Part shown: one piece after another, positions 35,201 through 38,301 of the stretch
Numbering within the stretch: the stretch's first letter is position 1
How the letters are laid out: every line of letters starts with the position of its first letter
Assembly (NCBI GenBank): GCA_964530625.1
Contig: CAZHAK010000006.1
Location: 79,401-143,400 of the forward strand
Reading direction: 5' to 3'
Source: JABWCQ01 sp964530625
GTDB lineage: Bacteria > Electryoneota > RPQS01
DNA length: 64,000 nucleotides
The notes under the pieces: model-generated
Databases searched by the model: none
What the model was told of the DNA's origin: nothing
The model's input: the letters and a program-made list of their open reading frames with translations, nothing else
Position numbers and translations under genes: made by a program

Positions 35201-36651
35201 CGCTGCCCAACAGCGTGGTCAATGGCGATCTGCCGGTCACGATCAGCGCTCGTTACTTTGACGATGAAGACGCCGGTGCAGCAGGCTTCCCGGGCGACGA
35301 TCAATCCATCCTGATGGATAAGAACGTTGCTCCGACGACTGGCTTAATCGGTGGTACTAACCTGAAGGGTATGAAGGGTGCCGACGTTTCGACCATCACG
35401 ACGACCAAGCTCGACCTTGGAGCATGGCGTGAAGCGATGACGCGCGGTATCTCAAGCCTCGACGGCAACAGCGGTATTGATCCGAACTGTATCGAGTTCC
35501 GCCTGTTGAACCATAACAGCAACCAATACAGCGATCTGCTTGAAGGCTCCGTCCGCAACGGTGGAATTATTACCTGGACCGGAAATCTTGAAGAAGGTCA
35601 CTACACAGTGGTCCTGACGGTTTGCGACCGAGTGTGCAACACGACGAGCGAAGTTTGGAGCTTCTTCGTTGACCGCGGTGGTGTCAATAACGTCCGATTC
35701 CTTGAGCCTTATCATGTGTCATCTATGCCGCATTGCTTCAAGGCGCTGATTTCGGGTAACCTGTATGACCGTGGCAGCATGCGCATGACTGTAGAAGGCG
35801 CCATGTTGGTTGAAGAAGCATTGGTCTGGGCACCGATCGTGGTAAATGCGCCTGTAACCTTTAGTGGTGACACCGCAATCTACTGCGCGAACTTTGACCT
35901 TGTTGGACTTGTCAGTATCCGAGTCACCTTGAACGGTAACTACAACGGTGGTATTCCGTTCGCAGGTGTGCAGCAGGTCTACACGGTGGATACGGGCGTG
36001 CCGGTCTTCACGGGTGTTCAACCTCCTGTAAACGATATCAACTCGCCGTTGGGCATTGGCCAGCCGATTACCTTCCGCGTTGACTTCGAAGAAGTGGGCA
36101 CGACGGGTCTCGATCCGGCCAGCGTCCGCATCTGGTTGACGAAGCATGATGGTACCATAGTGGGCGCTGAGCAGTCGGTCAGCATTGCCGGCAACGGCCT
36201 GTCTGGCTACGCGACTCTGCCGTTCCAAGGTTTGGAAATTGGCCAATATGACCTGCATGCTGAAGTCAGCGATCTGGCAGGAAACCGTGCAACCGGAAGC
36301 TGGCACTACTTCGTCGGTTCGCCCGGTGTCGGCTTTGCAGGCGAAACGTACAACTATCCGAATCCGTTCACGAAGGACGATGGCTTCACAACCTTTGTCC
36401 TGCCGATTGAACCGGGTTCTGCAAGTGGCGCGTACGTCTCGATCAAGATCTACGACTTCTCGGGACGCTTCGTGGCGACGGTTTACGAAGGTTCACTTGC
36501 CGACAACAACATGGCCATTACTTGGGCCGGTACCAACGATAAGGGCGAAGAAGTCGCCGCCGGTGTGTACCTTGCCAACGTGACCGTGTCGGGCAGCGGT
36601 AAGACCGTCAATAACATCGTCAAGGTAGCCTACAAGCAGGCCAGTAACTAA
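14245..36651 (+). CDS. Giant secreted modular surface protein with T9SS-type sorting domain
   Basis: One uninterrupted frame of 7,468 residues, roughly 0.8 MDa. ATG 14245 is chosen because AGGAG lies just upstream and it opens a clean signal peptide (MRSKTPFVWLV, hydrophobic core, ANA|Q near residue 28). The body is Asp-, Trp- and Tyr-rich, Lys-poor and Cys-containing, so it should be very acidic. It is built of Ig-like modules of about 100 residues whose last strands recur as G-x-Y-x-L-x-V-x-A-x-D-x-x-G-N, e.g. near nt 16732, 22528, 23434, 26926, 29935, 31366, 35593 and 36238. Calcium-type D-x-D-x-D-G loops occur near residues 2540, 2841, 4077, 6400 and 6764, and a CBM48-like module near 3829-3896. 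The C-terminal 106 residues are a YPNPF-type sorting domain. Probable role: extracellular adhesin or structural filament; no catalytic domain was recognised. Confidence 0.93.
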   Translation: MRSKTPFVWLVSAVTALFVLLLPQQANAQINADLQIVAICIEDSLLPPNGIIDELGDVLRLTARAAYVDNYCDSIDVGLDPLPDLGVLIPALYPTIVINCPSGVTNSLYEMQTTVQLGQGLAGPNLDSCLVTSVLTFHPEGVAVPAGAPLDFGITWFGFANTPPPGGQATVCLDAGYSIAAPCSINSGCAFLQFSEAGGIKFDGIVAIGDSIWLDSALAVTLDSMAGGDTLIWNGSGLTCDTDDDTLYWGDTIIVAPCFYENGLVNACANDTIWLYRYEWDAAGGDIWPDDAALIDSFPCVRPVDNSPPTLDQVCIDSCTIIQNNYLDNDSIAGCGDVFRIWLSTVQNGLPTQNNPANNCDGDSVFLDNFAALWHNWGIDCDTVSQNFDVSWMAVDFRDIVPAGARFPVNEDSIHLCSLDSVWVSNRFGVSANPGAANDLMWIDIPIDTAHWDSLEMCIQEALIAGDTIYVYSLDDAGNASNPVAFGDTAGTLVGCDICLDNQPPLLPGSEVYWSYDGVDNYCNQRFSPYDSALASYFTNLAPDSIRWYLDAVDSVYDTTDYIHNLQKVYLIGFDVRVIPDDDPDTPSGAIISSLDYYHPMAEPDSSNWDWRSPYVPGLDSSACFTWYGKNGPDSLDPRFNFLANYCPWGMLVGITEARYMDAGGCNAIWGSDHDGITSILDGYTQLNALYAVVDSCFPTTTIALDLDTLQGPALPLGPDYAGIIDPYLWTDGDALPWLQFKARRWFTQGLLDTCLAEDLCYTVRLDSIYTQGPWPFGAADSIYYDHTDAVNGSHTRVCESLPFFFNDIQTDTIAFEWGMLGPNGSPLPDGLYCMRLELQDNAGNVYLGDSLCLWINGLGPEIDSINVVNEILDCNMNFFAGESLCVWLQTDTSAQFVMFDFSCILNIDSVASAYDTIWVNTPYSTDNATYKRWYACLEVDLAMIDTADVTNNDYQIDEYDVTCVNAGTFGIIQVLAFDSDSNSTAATNLTPTCNNIALLGESRCPRIVGPIEFWFFDPDTIFPAGVVNLGDSINSLFAGFDDFGPMPMWNAISPGSVDSSGAYDAITNPAHDQRHDSVFVRILLDTLSITNWDLGADTTYHDTLVLEFRNPNTVENRRRQIRKPLFIPTCTNLDGSVGCEDPDNNTIYDGRLEIDEHNLALAEFRYQWNGTWFINAGTDSQMLVPITGQDTIIVSAWTVDGDSFQVLGNDTIYLICDTTDAVLDVDNDNPEFLEWTGIAPGVRQPGTHSTATVENAGWDDDCGFRYADGDTFQLVVHADEQVHYDPNAYPNEDGSEMVGGDWKITGNWQISLVDSTAGQLIVWNGGLDTIMVELISVLPESLDTDEWAYTLTGRIYNLPADTFIYNSCFVIRGAWDQGANPGRYNQPPFSDAFEEDSFEDTTFCLHLIPCDPWADGCPDVYGPDLINGWIAPEDTNITVCATIIETCEITDCVPGTHADSIRVVEGDFQRITDDPNPWVVPDSVGAWFLYDNGLGDTLGWARMYYWWLRADSSDLATIWCDGDYLDFEIRFVTWEGVADSMTFDSCVQVDVNEPRWVNWVIEDSTFNDLDWLGANEPCFDPDQPLILSGTLTDDNIDCSPADGIGIDTSKIWADLSVLLGDASADSVKPDTVWYNAATSTAIAFWFITLDSNFYCLNTLEPYFRFHAGHDSIGHHDRELFMQDTLKVCSDCVPPAIFTSDAWCECDSALAAIETDTLNPVHVLPTDLPYLSFGSEVTFKIGVVDADHDSSLGLPHEAYADLSTIDPALSWTINDAYYETNTDAAIDTACYVWGLGCDGGTSFFLDSMYHNGDTIWVNFALADSVGNVDTILYAIAIFDSLPPIVDFIYTIGDDSIRAYISPGDDHIHVYADINGYVNDLVSAPEHVWADFSQFQCDSASKSWYDTVYANYVEHLGGDNYRAWWGWYPGSWTGNPLDINYLIPGDTTSLPWDTLSACESCSTWNVGAEGWYDSIWVYVTDEACNMGQHFNVFEVSGCDSTTPGLDSVWVWGNGCKSPGWISSTPLDSGHIEVWAWMDTTFNALADTLTIDSLQANFIQLGSPRYDWTDWTVPQFYGGWPVYGVNPVPDSTRWDTMTVNGRVRLIGKWLWLTADGLGDCEEVTVAVKSIRQTGLGGAHGYYMDVEYGTARVDTTRPVIYDMRVHSSTVSDAETTWVTPNYPLYVDFYAVDTGCSLNTDHIGFDLTHDEGGPGPFITFCGGILDSLWSWDTLAFEVMWYSGYDTLNPINLDSAACADSICIRFTGTPLFGDTCNLIDLDDLTGCVEAHIEDCLSNPAIPVQKTVTTDDRPPQYVNSVPWGDYTFVTGFPGDPDSVGIDSVLVLQNSNYNLDWDSTLYVYVIVDNWPGDTLMSWTKTWIDFTGFLNTPIQHPDSIYYNIDGMHRDSLLWVIPLYDGGGPLFDVNVLSNRYWYELRLSDSLCNSDSLFCSILDSAVSMTIQNWNSPNPGMILLCDSNTVACSDTDYVDQYNMALWNDEKVSPDLTHENLYKIYTSPGNWSWFSHEDENTTRFFIFVQDSVLQCDGIDNDADGLFDEIGEGVDFYTADLRINTMPQVAHVDSMNVDGVWIDYLWYADNFSEHEYQVDLFISDIYGHRDTLTCDGGTALTFYEDETCPTGEDLYFWNNGVQLTVRVNNTFDPDVHLHDLTADDSVFVFASFDSIQIDVFDPYILNEPGEPGSGVDLSPDNSEDSTTWNGTASSTIQLVDPFNNVVASFYQTYYDDTLFYNEGPLTLSDTTETLEGLSDGIYTIRITTLDRVGNSCDFEWSFILDRECPEIYEAYASRPGLNTPVDSLLASWDYVELYAHIADSLDGVDSVVFEYAFDANRDGNVDALSYWQNVNLLTDEGQAWDTEYPFNAYWNIRNLPWSSEDTLGLPPVNPDGSCTNLYFVRVRAFDIYGHECRDTFAVNITDDIAPLAYIKLFDDYPVIDGPTGPQSSLVQCFNPNTMTDSLLRVCADDWIDTSLYYDPIPGDTFTTFGDWFDLYEGVFQYKFFDAPGDVVPGNQDPTVGWVNLPSGQHGDGQDTIVARDDWTQDFCINWNVSDLASGQYNLRMVGIDVCGNYDYLNTPVVTFRVECDTTEPLALICFPEPDMCVTNYRCDSTVWVPVQALAPLFADIDSIAFFFVDSLSIPGLGIHTFLGGSTDPDSIANGLAYYSSTGWNTNNLLSGYYWLYAVAYDTSALFDTDPIWTRVFVDNTMPEVTACWVGEAYGGDDFIVIQTINEGNSFALRANAQDNLGLDIDCGITGVQFQMLDRFGNWRNLEQTFNWNQAYGADVFVSPTDGFDSSPDVAGFYEVIVSFDEFGNSPLDSMRFRAYAIDNVEWGDNNVQGDYNRDCMVDRDLECGVEICCMAIEIRDGIPAGTNLWCFNHGWYQWGVPQFTAPSTPIIDGDKFSTCNYQNPLDTLMFIANVDVDVEDEWLMYFKYWRADGTSDTFDIPNNYTLNPALPRNADSAVVLQSTYDTVGVIWTGARAWLDSADAADGLVYSRWDFVAYVEDLTGNIEWWSDQNSCYIYTFCPPNTPITDVSYVTNDVNNPENRVRVTEPVVWTDAETDTIEVLYNRTTDPGSNDPEALVLFYVDADAIRNCHDDSVQVFNIELWMMLDDTTLQSVCDGSPVETFDFFGDFKAWDQFPPDNGTGQYEFGLYFDNSYPPGTYNFSAVVNYIVYAPFANDTLNEGDADCDRLIEVSDSTRLDLVVRIVNVNEPQVVYCYPPYGDVCGAHNTVPLSANDVSDPDYFSGEIDTVWFQYWDGDSWEAIIDAYTGLSYDANPGSAYVRFQFDEKELPGMAGWYYERHDNPNYSWYAERDLFPDVAVYIWSTGTFYPMSDVGGGFWQADVFLNHGDDSCYDYSFVIDANDNNVWEANGIDRWIDDPRNIDWENQDPIAYDRCSEDQIDEVFGEDAAFSTICLCEYVINYNSTLYGDGHHEFRTVVGWHDQVAYHVIENPAPGDSLHVFFVDNDAPVATHDIEGENFWLNGGHCADPWETSFVTDIQPIDGDYNLVVEDICAVIYQVSLTNNPFMDSSWVNVDTIYSDDDMGWAEAWPGFWTAYDPTADNIDNDGDGLVDETYDVQAGDGRGEENTTFWSRSIVTDHCGNTYCTVAESIYVDVSEPRACIELVGGIEPGVDGNDVIVVPDSRDLTIVAVNQDYAGFDPAILGVFQYRTLNPIGSWTNIQADTLSNDTVRHVGDSLTATWDLLSYFQQTGNDPEGWYQLRVIAIDTVGNTDMCDNDVCYITIRLNDTQPAARIEVHQISNSDTTEVAISCTVDSSYYIHTGDPYCIQAFFAPTNIDTGLASLTFQYAEVNGGVPSNWRNIQTIWDPIDNGLDGDTTECVWFQPQPEDVGDQEIFWIRVIVEDYNGNDTSDVVVLYVDGIAPTGDGLATGTVPVETACGDRCRFDIAPGQALVTMTFDPDMLSGEFNEDNVWLTAARQDSMHVWEVDSLGDSSLVWVLNPWYSHNFGEMTRLDDDEWFFDFGGDLCDYWANNLGGDGGGLDYGCYVFMVHFTDCQGNEDSVEVTTDCDESTTNLVCIDCYPTVPEHTDITWLEYQGYDCVDEDGVTLRDEILDGTTEIGGDQEVEIGGVIPDYEQSIQYMVLYVESADAGVAETAVDTFWWDQAYNSHDYPAWHTHWWLADTTDEGDLMYPSGYYRVWARAHDAICQIEPLEMLDEFWVHVDNNEPVGDITQVNGEPVVGDEGFVYEIHAGDDDPATLWVEWTDGLTPNDSTQTNNIVQVWCKNIWHPNQADAWTLCGYVPSPCNPHYIELDLTGITCGDSLHVVPIVQDRWANGDLDVQRVMSAFDEGHAISIYIYDTTPPSSMLWSVGVSEEPWCDSGGRQQGVDGLWIVNQQTHSVSVGALGDLHDIWLHAFTTIGDDWPVQSGDVQRVYFEYSFDGTTWFEIGVDEEDEQPCAWGGDEPNPWWDGIDHDIFWSVVWDVSGLAGDVMVRSWAEDECGNLEEMENYTVSFDVMAPMAQVFVWEDGVNIDNLENCASWTEEQVGDSVERFTWLTVGACADEEEADAYGAHWFIKRAADHPLEMWSWCFIGDDSTGPFSVNNVDLWHNDCPAPQPGLWYDVAVLTTDQAGNELTWTQFLNYGEGTTVEEKWNWLMANGYVKRFYVADTEAPVAYSLVAAPDCTPDSSVIFLHGDITLTAQVDDEDVDAVTFAFLEVGSAGPWTVIERVASADGGIEVVEGPNGTYSLAEGYWNTELLNGTYWLGAFAEDDFGNMDGNLAGGAEGAPNAMLQVNVDNEAPVATIVSVWTTDDPTQTPLTQLERGSEVTFHLEASDNFTVRKVRFYYRHTNGDPDNWTQVGGDRTWPFSFNWTVPVDLVVGWNYDFAAVAVDYCEQTDRFDDQGNYIIDWTAPIVDEEANISIVSLNGFIDVEGTPHVHGTDICIYAHSEPGLDHVRFIFVSAEGDTTEIRTVEGDINQTVWTNCGESGSYWDVTVLPEGPGQICAIGSADLGGDLVTVAEDCRNIVIDHSLPWSLTDNLPDSHGLLGGYCSISESGDIDDIWVHFNNELTDAGLDSVWFEWKWAADPNDDLYWSSFGYAYQDNGLTGNWVYSWDVYNAFEQCGTISLRAVLSDNSVPESNLAYVLFADTVRVDNCAPDVSFTNVNGDLTPEGTTVPWGETINIVATAQDVFGNGGNSAIDSVCFYGSRNGSTFAYIWCDTQGPLWSTQLATSALELGVYYLQVIAWDEAGNCAEHVITINIEDSQYQKACIVGYDADNDFGCPDLIYAVTDDCDTNYTSSVMFQVSTNQGQDWVPLGQAVHAHDEQCNEWLQWNLWSVQVEFDLYPATAWFRAVATDESNNVDPDPAIWRRQDVTVTEETQIWAPDWVRVPSNGEQQPWVLATLEDYTESCFIEAGVVCVEPEAGSAYYAGILPSNTQPCQLEDEDGTVTIFTSNKVQQGDNTFIQMVTYGMDIHKANYQGGSNGTLASEDGVLEVTIPAWGTGWQGSLWFQPYLPSQSHSLVPAYQYYYTLISDVEEIQSDDLDEFDIVEAAASFRMRFDNSLLPENAEEWQVVVAYWNWDASDESGQSQGMWQEWGIRYNDRDLENGIIDFQWTPDWDISDVTSVCPDRVRFGVFITTIRPIDEFVRLNSGDDCNPLFENPIYNGMPVVDCTPNWWVVLGEGEIPPTPDRVDVWLDGIRIVNDGQTVELDGDYDEGCYSDRIFDIDYDEVSGIFSVEFSDNYYSCPPWFGCLLHGIHTIQFFVDDRPTNITPFFVDNTDPTAHAETFYIGDVETTIWADLIDRESGIDTSYVYLDLTNCEFPEEYVHEITAEAMTFEPIFENQVQIGYRASVTIQWDGLLETLWSDWYDEQSGGYTYDSCPLTMCAHWHIYNNVCLENDNSHDYRYTVDIVPPVITPVSPVGAAIDDDGDGVANEDPVDCLNNDGDFYWTHDWGWSDRFDEDPINFEEAVFNCGERPTIQASISDWARCCFGASGVDLNNVSFIIDGVEFMAADTTVEGLNFYITSPGLNDFVFSIGGPSSGEAADMFYTPGDHQITMFVPDAAGNIGTTDNQGISWTWHVDCPGPAVEFEDTECGAWFNPEFDQQNPQEFTFIVSTVESAPIAPNGIQYSVHTVPDSIWVSGPTVINPAGRDEVVVTYTMDGSFPDGQTGLSITVETRNIYYILGEPDGYNRSSRTFWADNCDPSDVAHFPATGDSVMNEGNVVVEIQYSDDCGGTIFGNTGKTVDISSLKNGNTANLDLNMLRTSTTASTGTDGKSASMLVKSETRIDRNGDGTLDDNGSGINTDRVWFVVVPPRGPVQRYEDIEDFIELTTSSAKIVLVDPVAGVWTVNAYAEDCVGNLLTATWTFRVLSTGPIVQFGNVEESCQYNGFWNPNEPLNFTATVEENDGANVRNGDISVRFVGLYDCDGSICEQPLTANVSLDISPAYSNTNVEQIFTVNGEATFGTFGGNGIPNDIRIVLTARDQYGTVREVVQTWVVDDAAPVVQIISPLPNSVVNGDLPVTISARYFDDEDAGAAGFPGDDQSILMDKNVAPTTGLIGGTNLKGMKGADVSTITTTKLDLGAWREAMTRGISSLDGNSGIDPNCIEFRLLNHNSNQYSDLLEGSVRNGGIITWTGNLEEGHYTVVLTVCDRVCNTTSEVWSFFVDRGGVNNVRFLEPYHVSSMPHCFKALISGNLYDRGSMRMTVEGAMLVEEALVWAPIVVNAPVTFSGDTAIYCANFDLVGLVSIRVTLNGNYNGGIPFAGVQQVYTVDTGVPVFTGVQPPVNDINSPLGIGQPITFRVDFEEVGTTGLDPASVRIWLTKHDGTIVGAEQSVSIAGNGLSGYATLPFQGLEIGQYDLHAEVSDLAGNRATGSWHYFVGSPGVGFAGETYNYPNPFTKDDGFTTFVLPIEPGSASGAYVSIKIYDFSGRFVATVYEGSLADNNMAITWAGTNDKGEEVAAGVYLANVTVSGSGKTVNNIVKVAYKQASN
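25729..25932 (+). other. CBM48-like module inside the giant protein
   Basis: Residues about 3829-3896 read P-D-V-A-V-Y-I-W, Y-P-M-S-D-V, GGGFWQADVFLNHGDD, Y-D-Y-S-F-V-I-D, then WIDDPRN. This order (strand, W/M turn, G-x-W, strand, G-D-x-x-Y-x-Y-x-F-x-x-D, D-P-x-N) is that of the AMPK-type glycogen-binding/CBM48 E-set domain. It differs from the surrounding Ig-like modules and suggests contact with alpha-glucan or a related polysaccharide. Confidence 0.55.
36331..36648 (+). other. C-terminal sorting (T9SS/FlgD-Ig-like) domain of the giant protein
   Basis: The last 106 residues contain YNYPNPF near the start, V-S-I-K-I-Y-D-F-S-G-R-F-V in the middle, ITWAGTNDKGEEVAAGVY, then a final strand ending in V-K-V-A-Y-K. 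This is the standard layout of type A T9SS sorting domains and FlgD-like C-terminal domains, and implies transport across the outer membrane and removal of the domain or attachment at the surface. Confidence 0.88.
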
Positions 36652-36663
36652 ACGACAACTTGC

Positions 36664-36702
36664 GGCTGGAGAGGGGAAACCCTCTCCAGCCCGAGCTTTT
36701 AA
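36664..36702 (+). terminator. Strong hairpin after the giant gene
   Basis: GGCTGGAGAGG / CCTCTCCAGCC (11 bp) around GGAAA, then CCGAGCTTTTAAAAA. The T tail is offset, so it may be a partial terminator or a 3' stabiliser for the very long mRNA, leaving the downstream gene at a lower level. Confidence 0.6.
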
Positions 36703-36755
36703 AAATTCCCGAAATGAATTACTTGAGAATAGCCGATAGGACAGGAGGAAGGGAT

Positions 36756-38201
36756 ATGTCATCCCGAATTCGCAACACGGCATTGGGACTCTGCATGTTA
36801 ATGCTGTTCGGTGTCACTGCCACCAACGCGCAAAACCATGCTGCTCCGTTCCTGCGGATGGGTGTGGGAGCGCGTGGTATGGCGATGGGCACCGCCCAAA
36901 CCGCCGTAGCCAACGACGCGACTGCGGCCTACTGGAACCCCGCTGCATTACACTGGCTGCACAAGTTCGAAGTGTCGCTGATGTACACAGGTGGTCTGGA
37001 AGCCGACCGCAATTACAACTACATCGGTGCGTCGCTCTGCGCCGAGAAGCTTGGGACCTTCGGTCTGTCCTGGCTAAACTCCGGTATCACAGGTCTTAGT
37101 CAACGTGACGGGACTGGCGTGGAGACCGGTAAGTTCGACGTTGCCGATAATGCCTTCCAGCTAAACTATGCACGTGGTCTCGGCGGCGGCTTCGCCCTCG
37201 GACTCGGCGCAAAGTATCTGCAAGGTGATTTGGTAACCGACGATGGCTGGGGTTTTGACGCAGGCCTCTTGTTCCGCCCGTATGATGAAATCACGATTGG
37301 CTTCATGATGCGTGACCTTGCTGGTGAATACGGCGCTGATGATGTGCCGTACGAATCCCGCTTGGGCATCGGTGTTCAGCCGTGGAAGGGCGTAACATTG
37401 ACCAGTGACGTCAGCACCGTTGAAGGCGAAGAAGCTACGCTCGACCTCGGTGGCGCGTATGACTTCCACGTCAGCGACAACGTCAGCTTCTATCTGGCGG
37501 CGGGAATGAACGATCTCGTGGAAACGGAACAAGCCAATCGCGGTATGACCGCAGGCTTCGGTTTCGGCTTCAAGAGTTTCGGTGTTCAGTACGCCTTCGT
37601 GGAAGAACCGCAAGCGTTCTTGAATGAGAACCACCGCATCTCATTAAACTTCTATTTTCAGGAGTGCAATGAGCTGCGAAGTGCTATGGGCACCTTGAAG
37701 CGTGAGCGCCAAGCTGATGCCATGATGTCCAAGCAGGATGGACCGAAAGAATTTATCCATCGCTACATCTTTGAGGGCAATCCCTCGCTCAAGCTCAGTC
37801 TCGAACTGCTGCGCCCAGAGCAAAAAGATTCCATCGAAGCTGTGTGGATGGAGACCGGCGGTGTCGTCAGCTTCCCGGGTATTAACTTCGCCACGGGTTC
37901 TGCTGAAATCACCGACGAGTTTGCGCGCGTATTGGATGGCGCGGCCAAGCTGATCAACGAGCATCCGGAAATCCAGCTGCTTGAGGTTCAGGGCCACACT
38001 GACAATACCGGATCGGACGCAATCAATAATCCGCTGTCTCAGGCTCGCGCGGACGCTGTTCGCAACTACCTGATTTCGCGTGGTGTGGATCCCAGCCGTC
38101 TGGTCGCCAAGGGTTATGGTTCAACCAAGCCTGTGGCCAGCAATGCTAACGAGCAGGGCCGGTATCAAAACCGCCGCATCGACCTCGTTCGCGTTCGATA
38201 G
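36756..38201 (+). CDS. PorV/PorQ-like outer-membrane barrel fused to an OmpA C-terminal domain
   Basis: 481 residues. ATG 36756 is preceded by AGGAGGAA and opens a signal peptide (MSSRIRNTALG to ATNAQ). Residues 27-300 resemble the PorV/PorQ/UPF0164 barrel family: FLRMGVGARGMAMG just after the cleavage site, then A-N-D-A-T-A-A-Y-W-N-P-A-A-L, then amphipathic strands with aromatic ends. In T9SS, PorV shuttles cargo to the attachment complex. A linker of about 70 residues leads to an OmpA-like peptidoglycan-binding domain (about 365-481: F-A-T-G-S-A-E-I, VQGHTDNTGSDAINNPLSQA, NRRIDL). The fusion would tie a cargo-handling barrel to the cell wall. It follows the giant cargo gene, which supports a shared export role. 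Confidence 0.85.
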   Translation: MSSRIRNTALGLCMLMLFGVTATNAQNHAAPFLRMGVGARGMAMGTAQTAVANDATAAYWNPAALHWLHKFEVSLMYTGGLEADRNYNYIGASLCAEKLGTFGLSWLNSGITGLSQRDGTGVETGKFDVADNAFQLNYARGLGGGFALGLGAKYLQGDLVTDDGWGFDAGLLFRPYDEITIGFMMRDLAGEYGADDVPYESRLGIGVQPWKGVTLTSDVSTVEGEEATLDLGGAYDFHVSDNVSFYLAAGMNDLVETEQANRGMTAGFGFGFKSFGVQYAFVEEPQAFLNENHRISLNFYFQECNELRSAMGTLKRERQADAMMSKQDGPKEFIHRYIFEGNPSLKLSLELLRPEQKDSIEAVWMETGGVVSFPGINFATGSAEITDEFARVLDGAAKLINEHPEIQLLEVQGHTDNTGSDAINNPLSQARADAVRNYLISRGVDPSRLVAKGYGSTKPVASNANEQGRYQNRRIDLVRVR

Positions 38202-38223
38202 TCTGTCACTTGTTTGATTTTGC

Positions 38224-38262
38224 GTCGAGGAGTGCCGCGGAGAGTATCCGCCACTCCTCGAC
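38224..38262 (+). terminator. Long hairpin after the PorV-OmpA gene
   Basis: GTCGAGGAGTG / CACTCCTCGAC (11 bp) continuing inward with CGCGGA / TCCGC. No T run follows, so it may be an mRNA 3' stabiliser instead of a true terminator. Confidence 0.5.
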
Positions 38263-38301
38263 TCACTCCATGAGCTACCGCTCAACTAAAGTGAGATTGC
38301 C

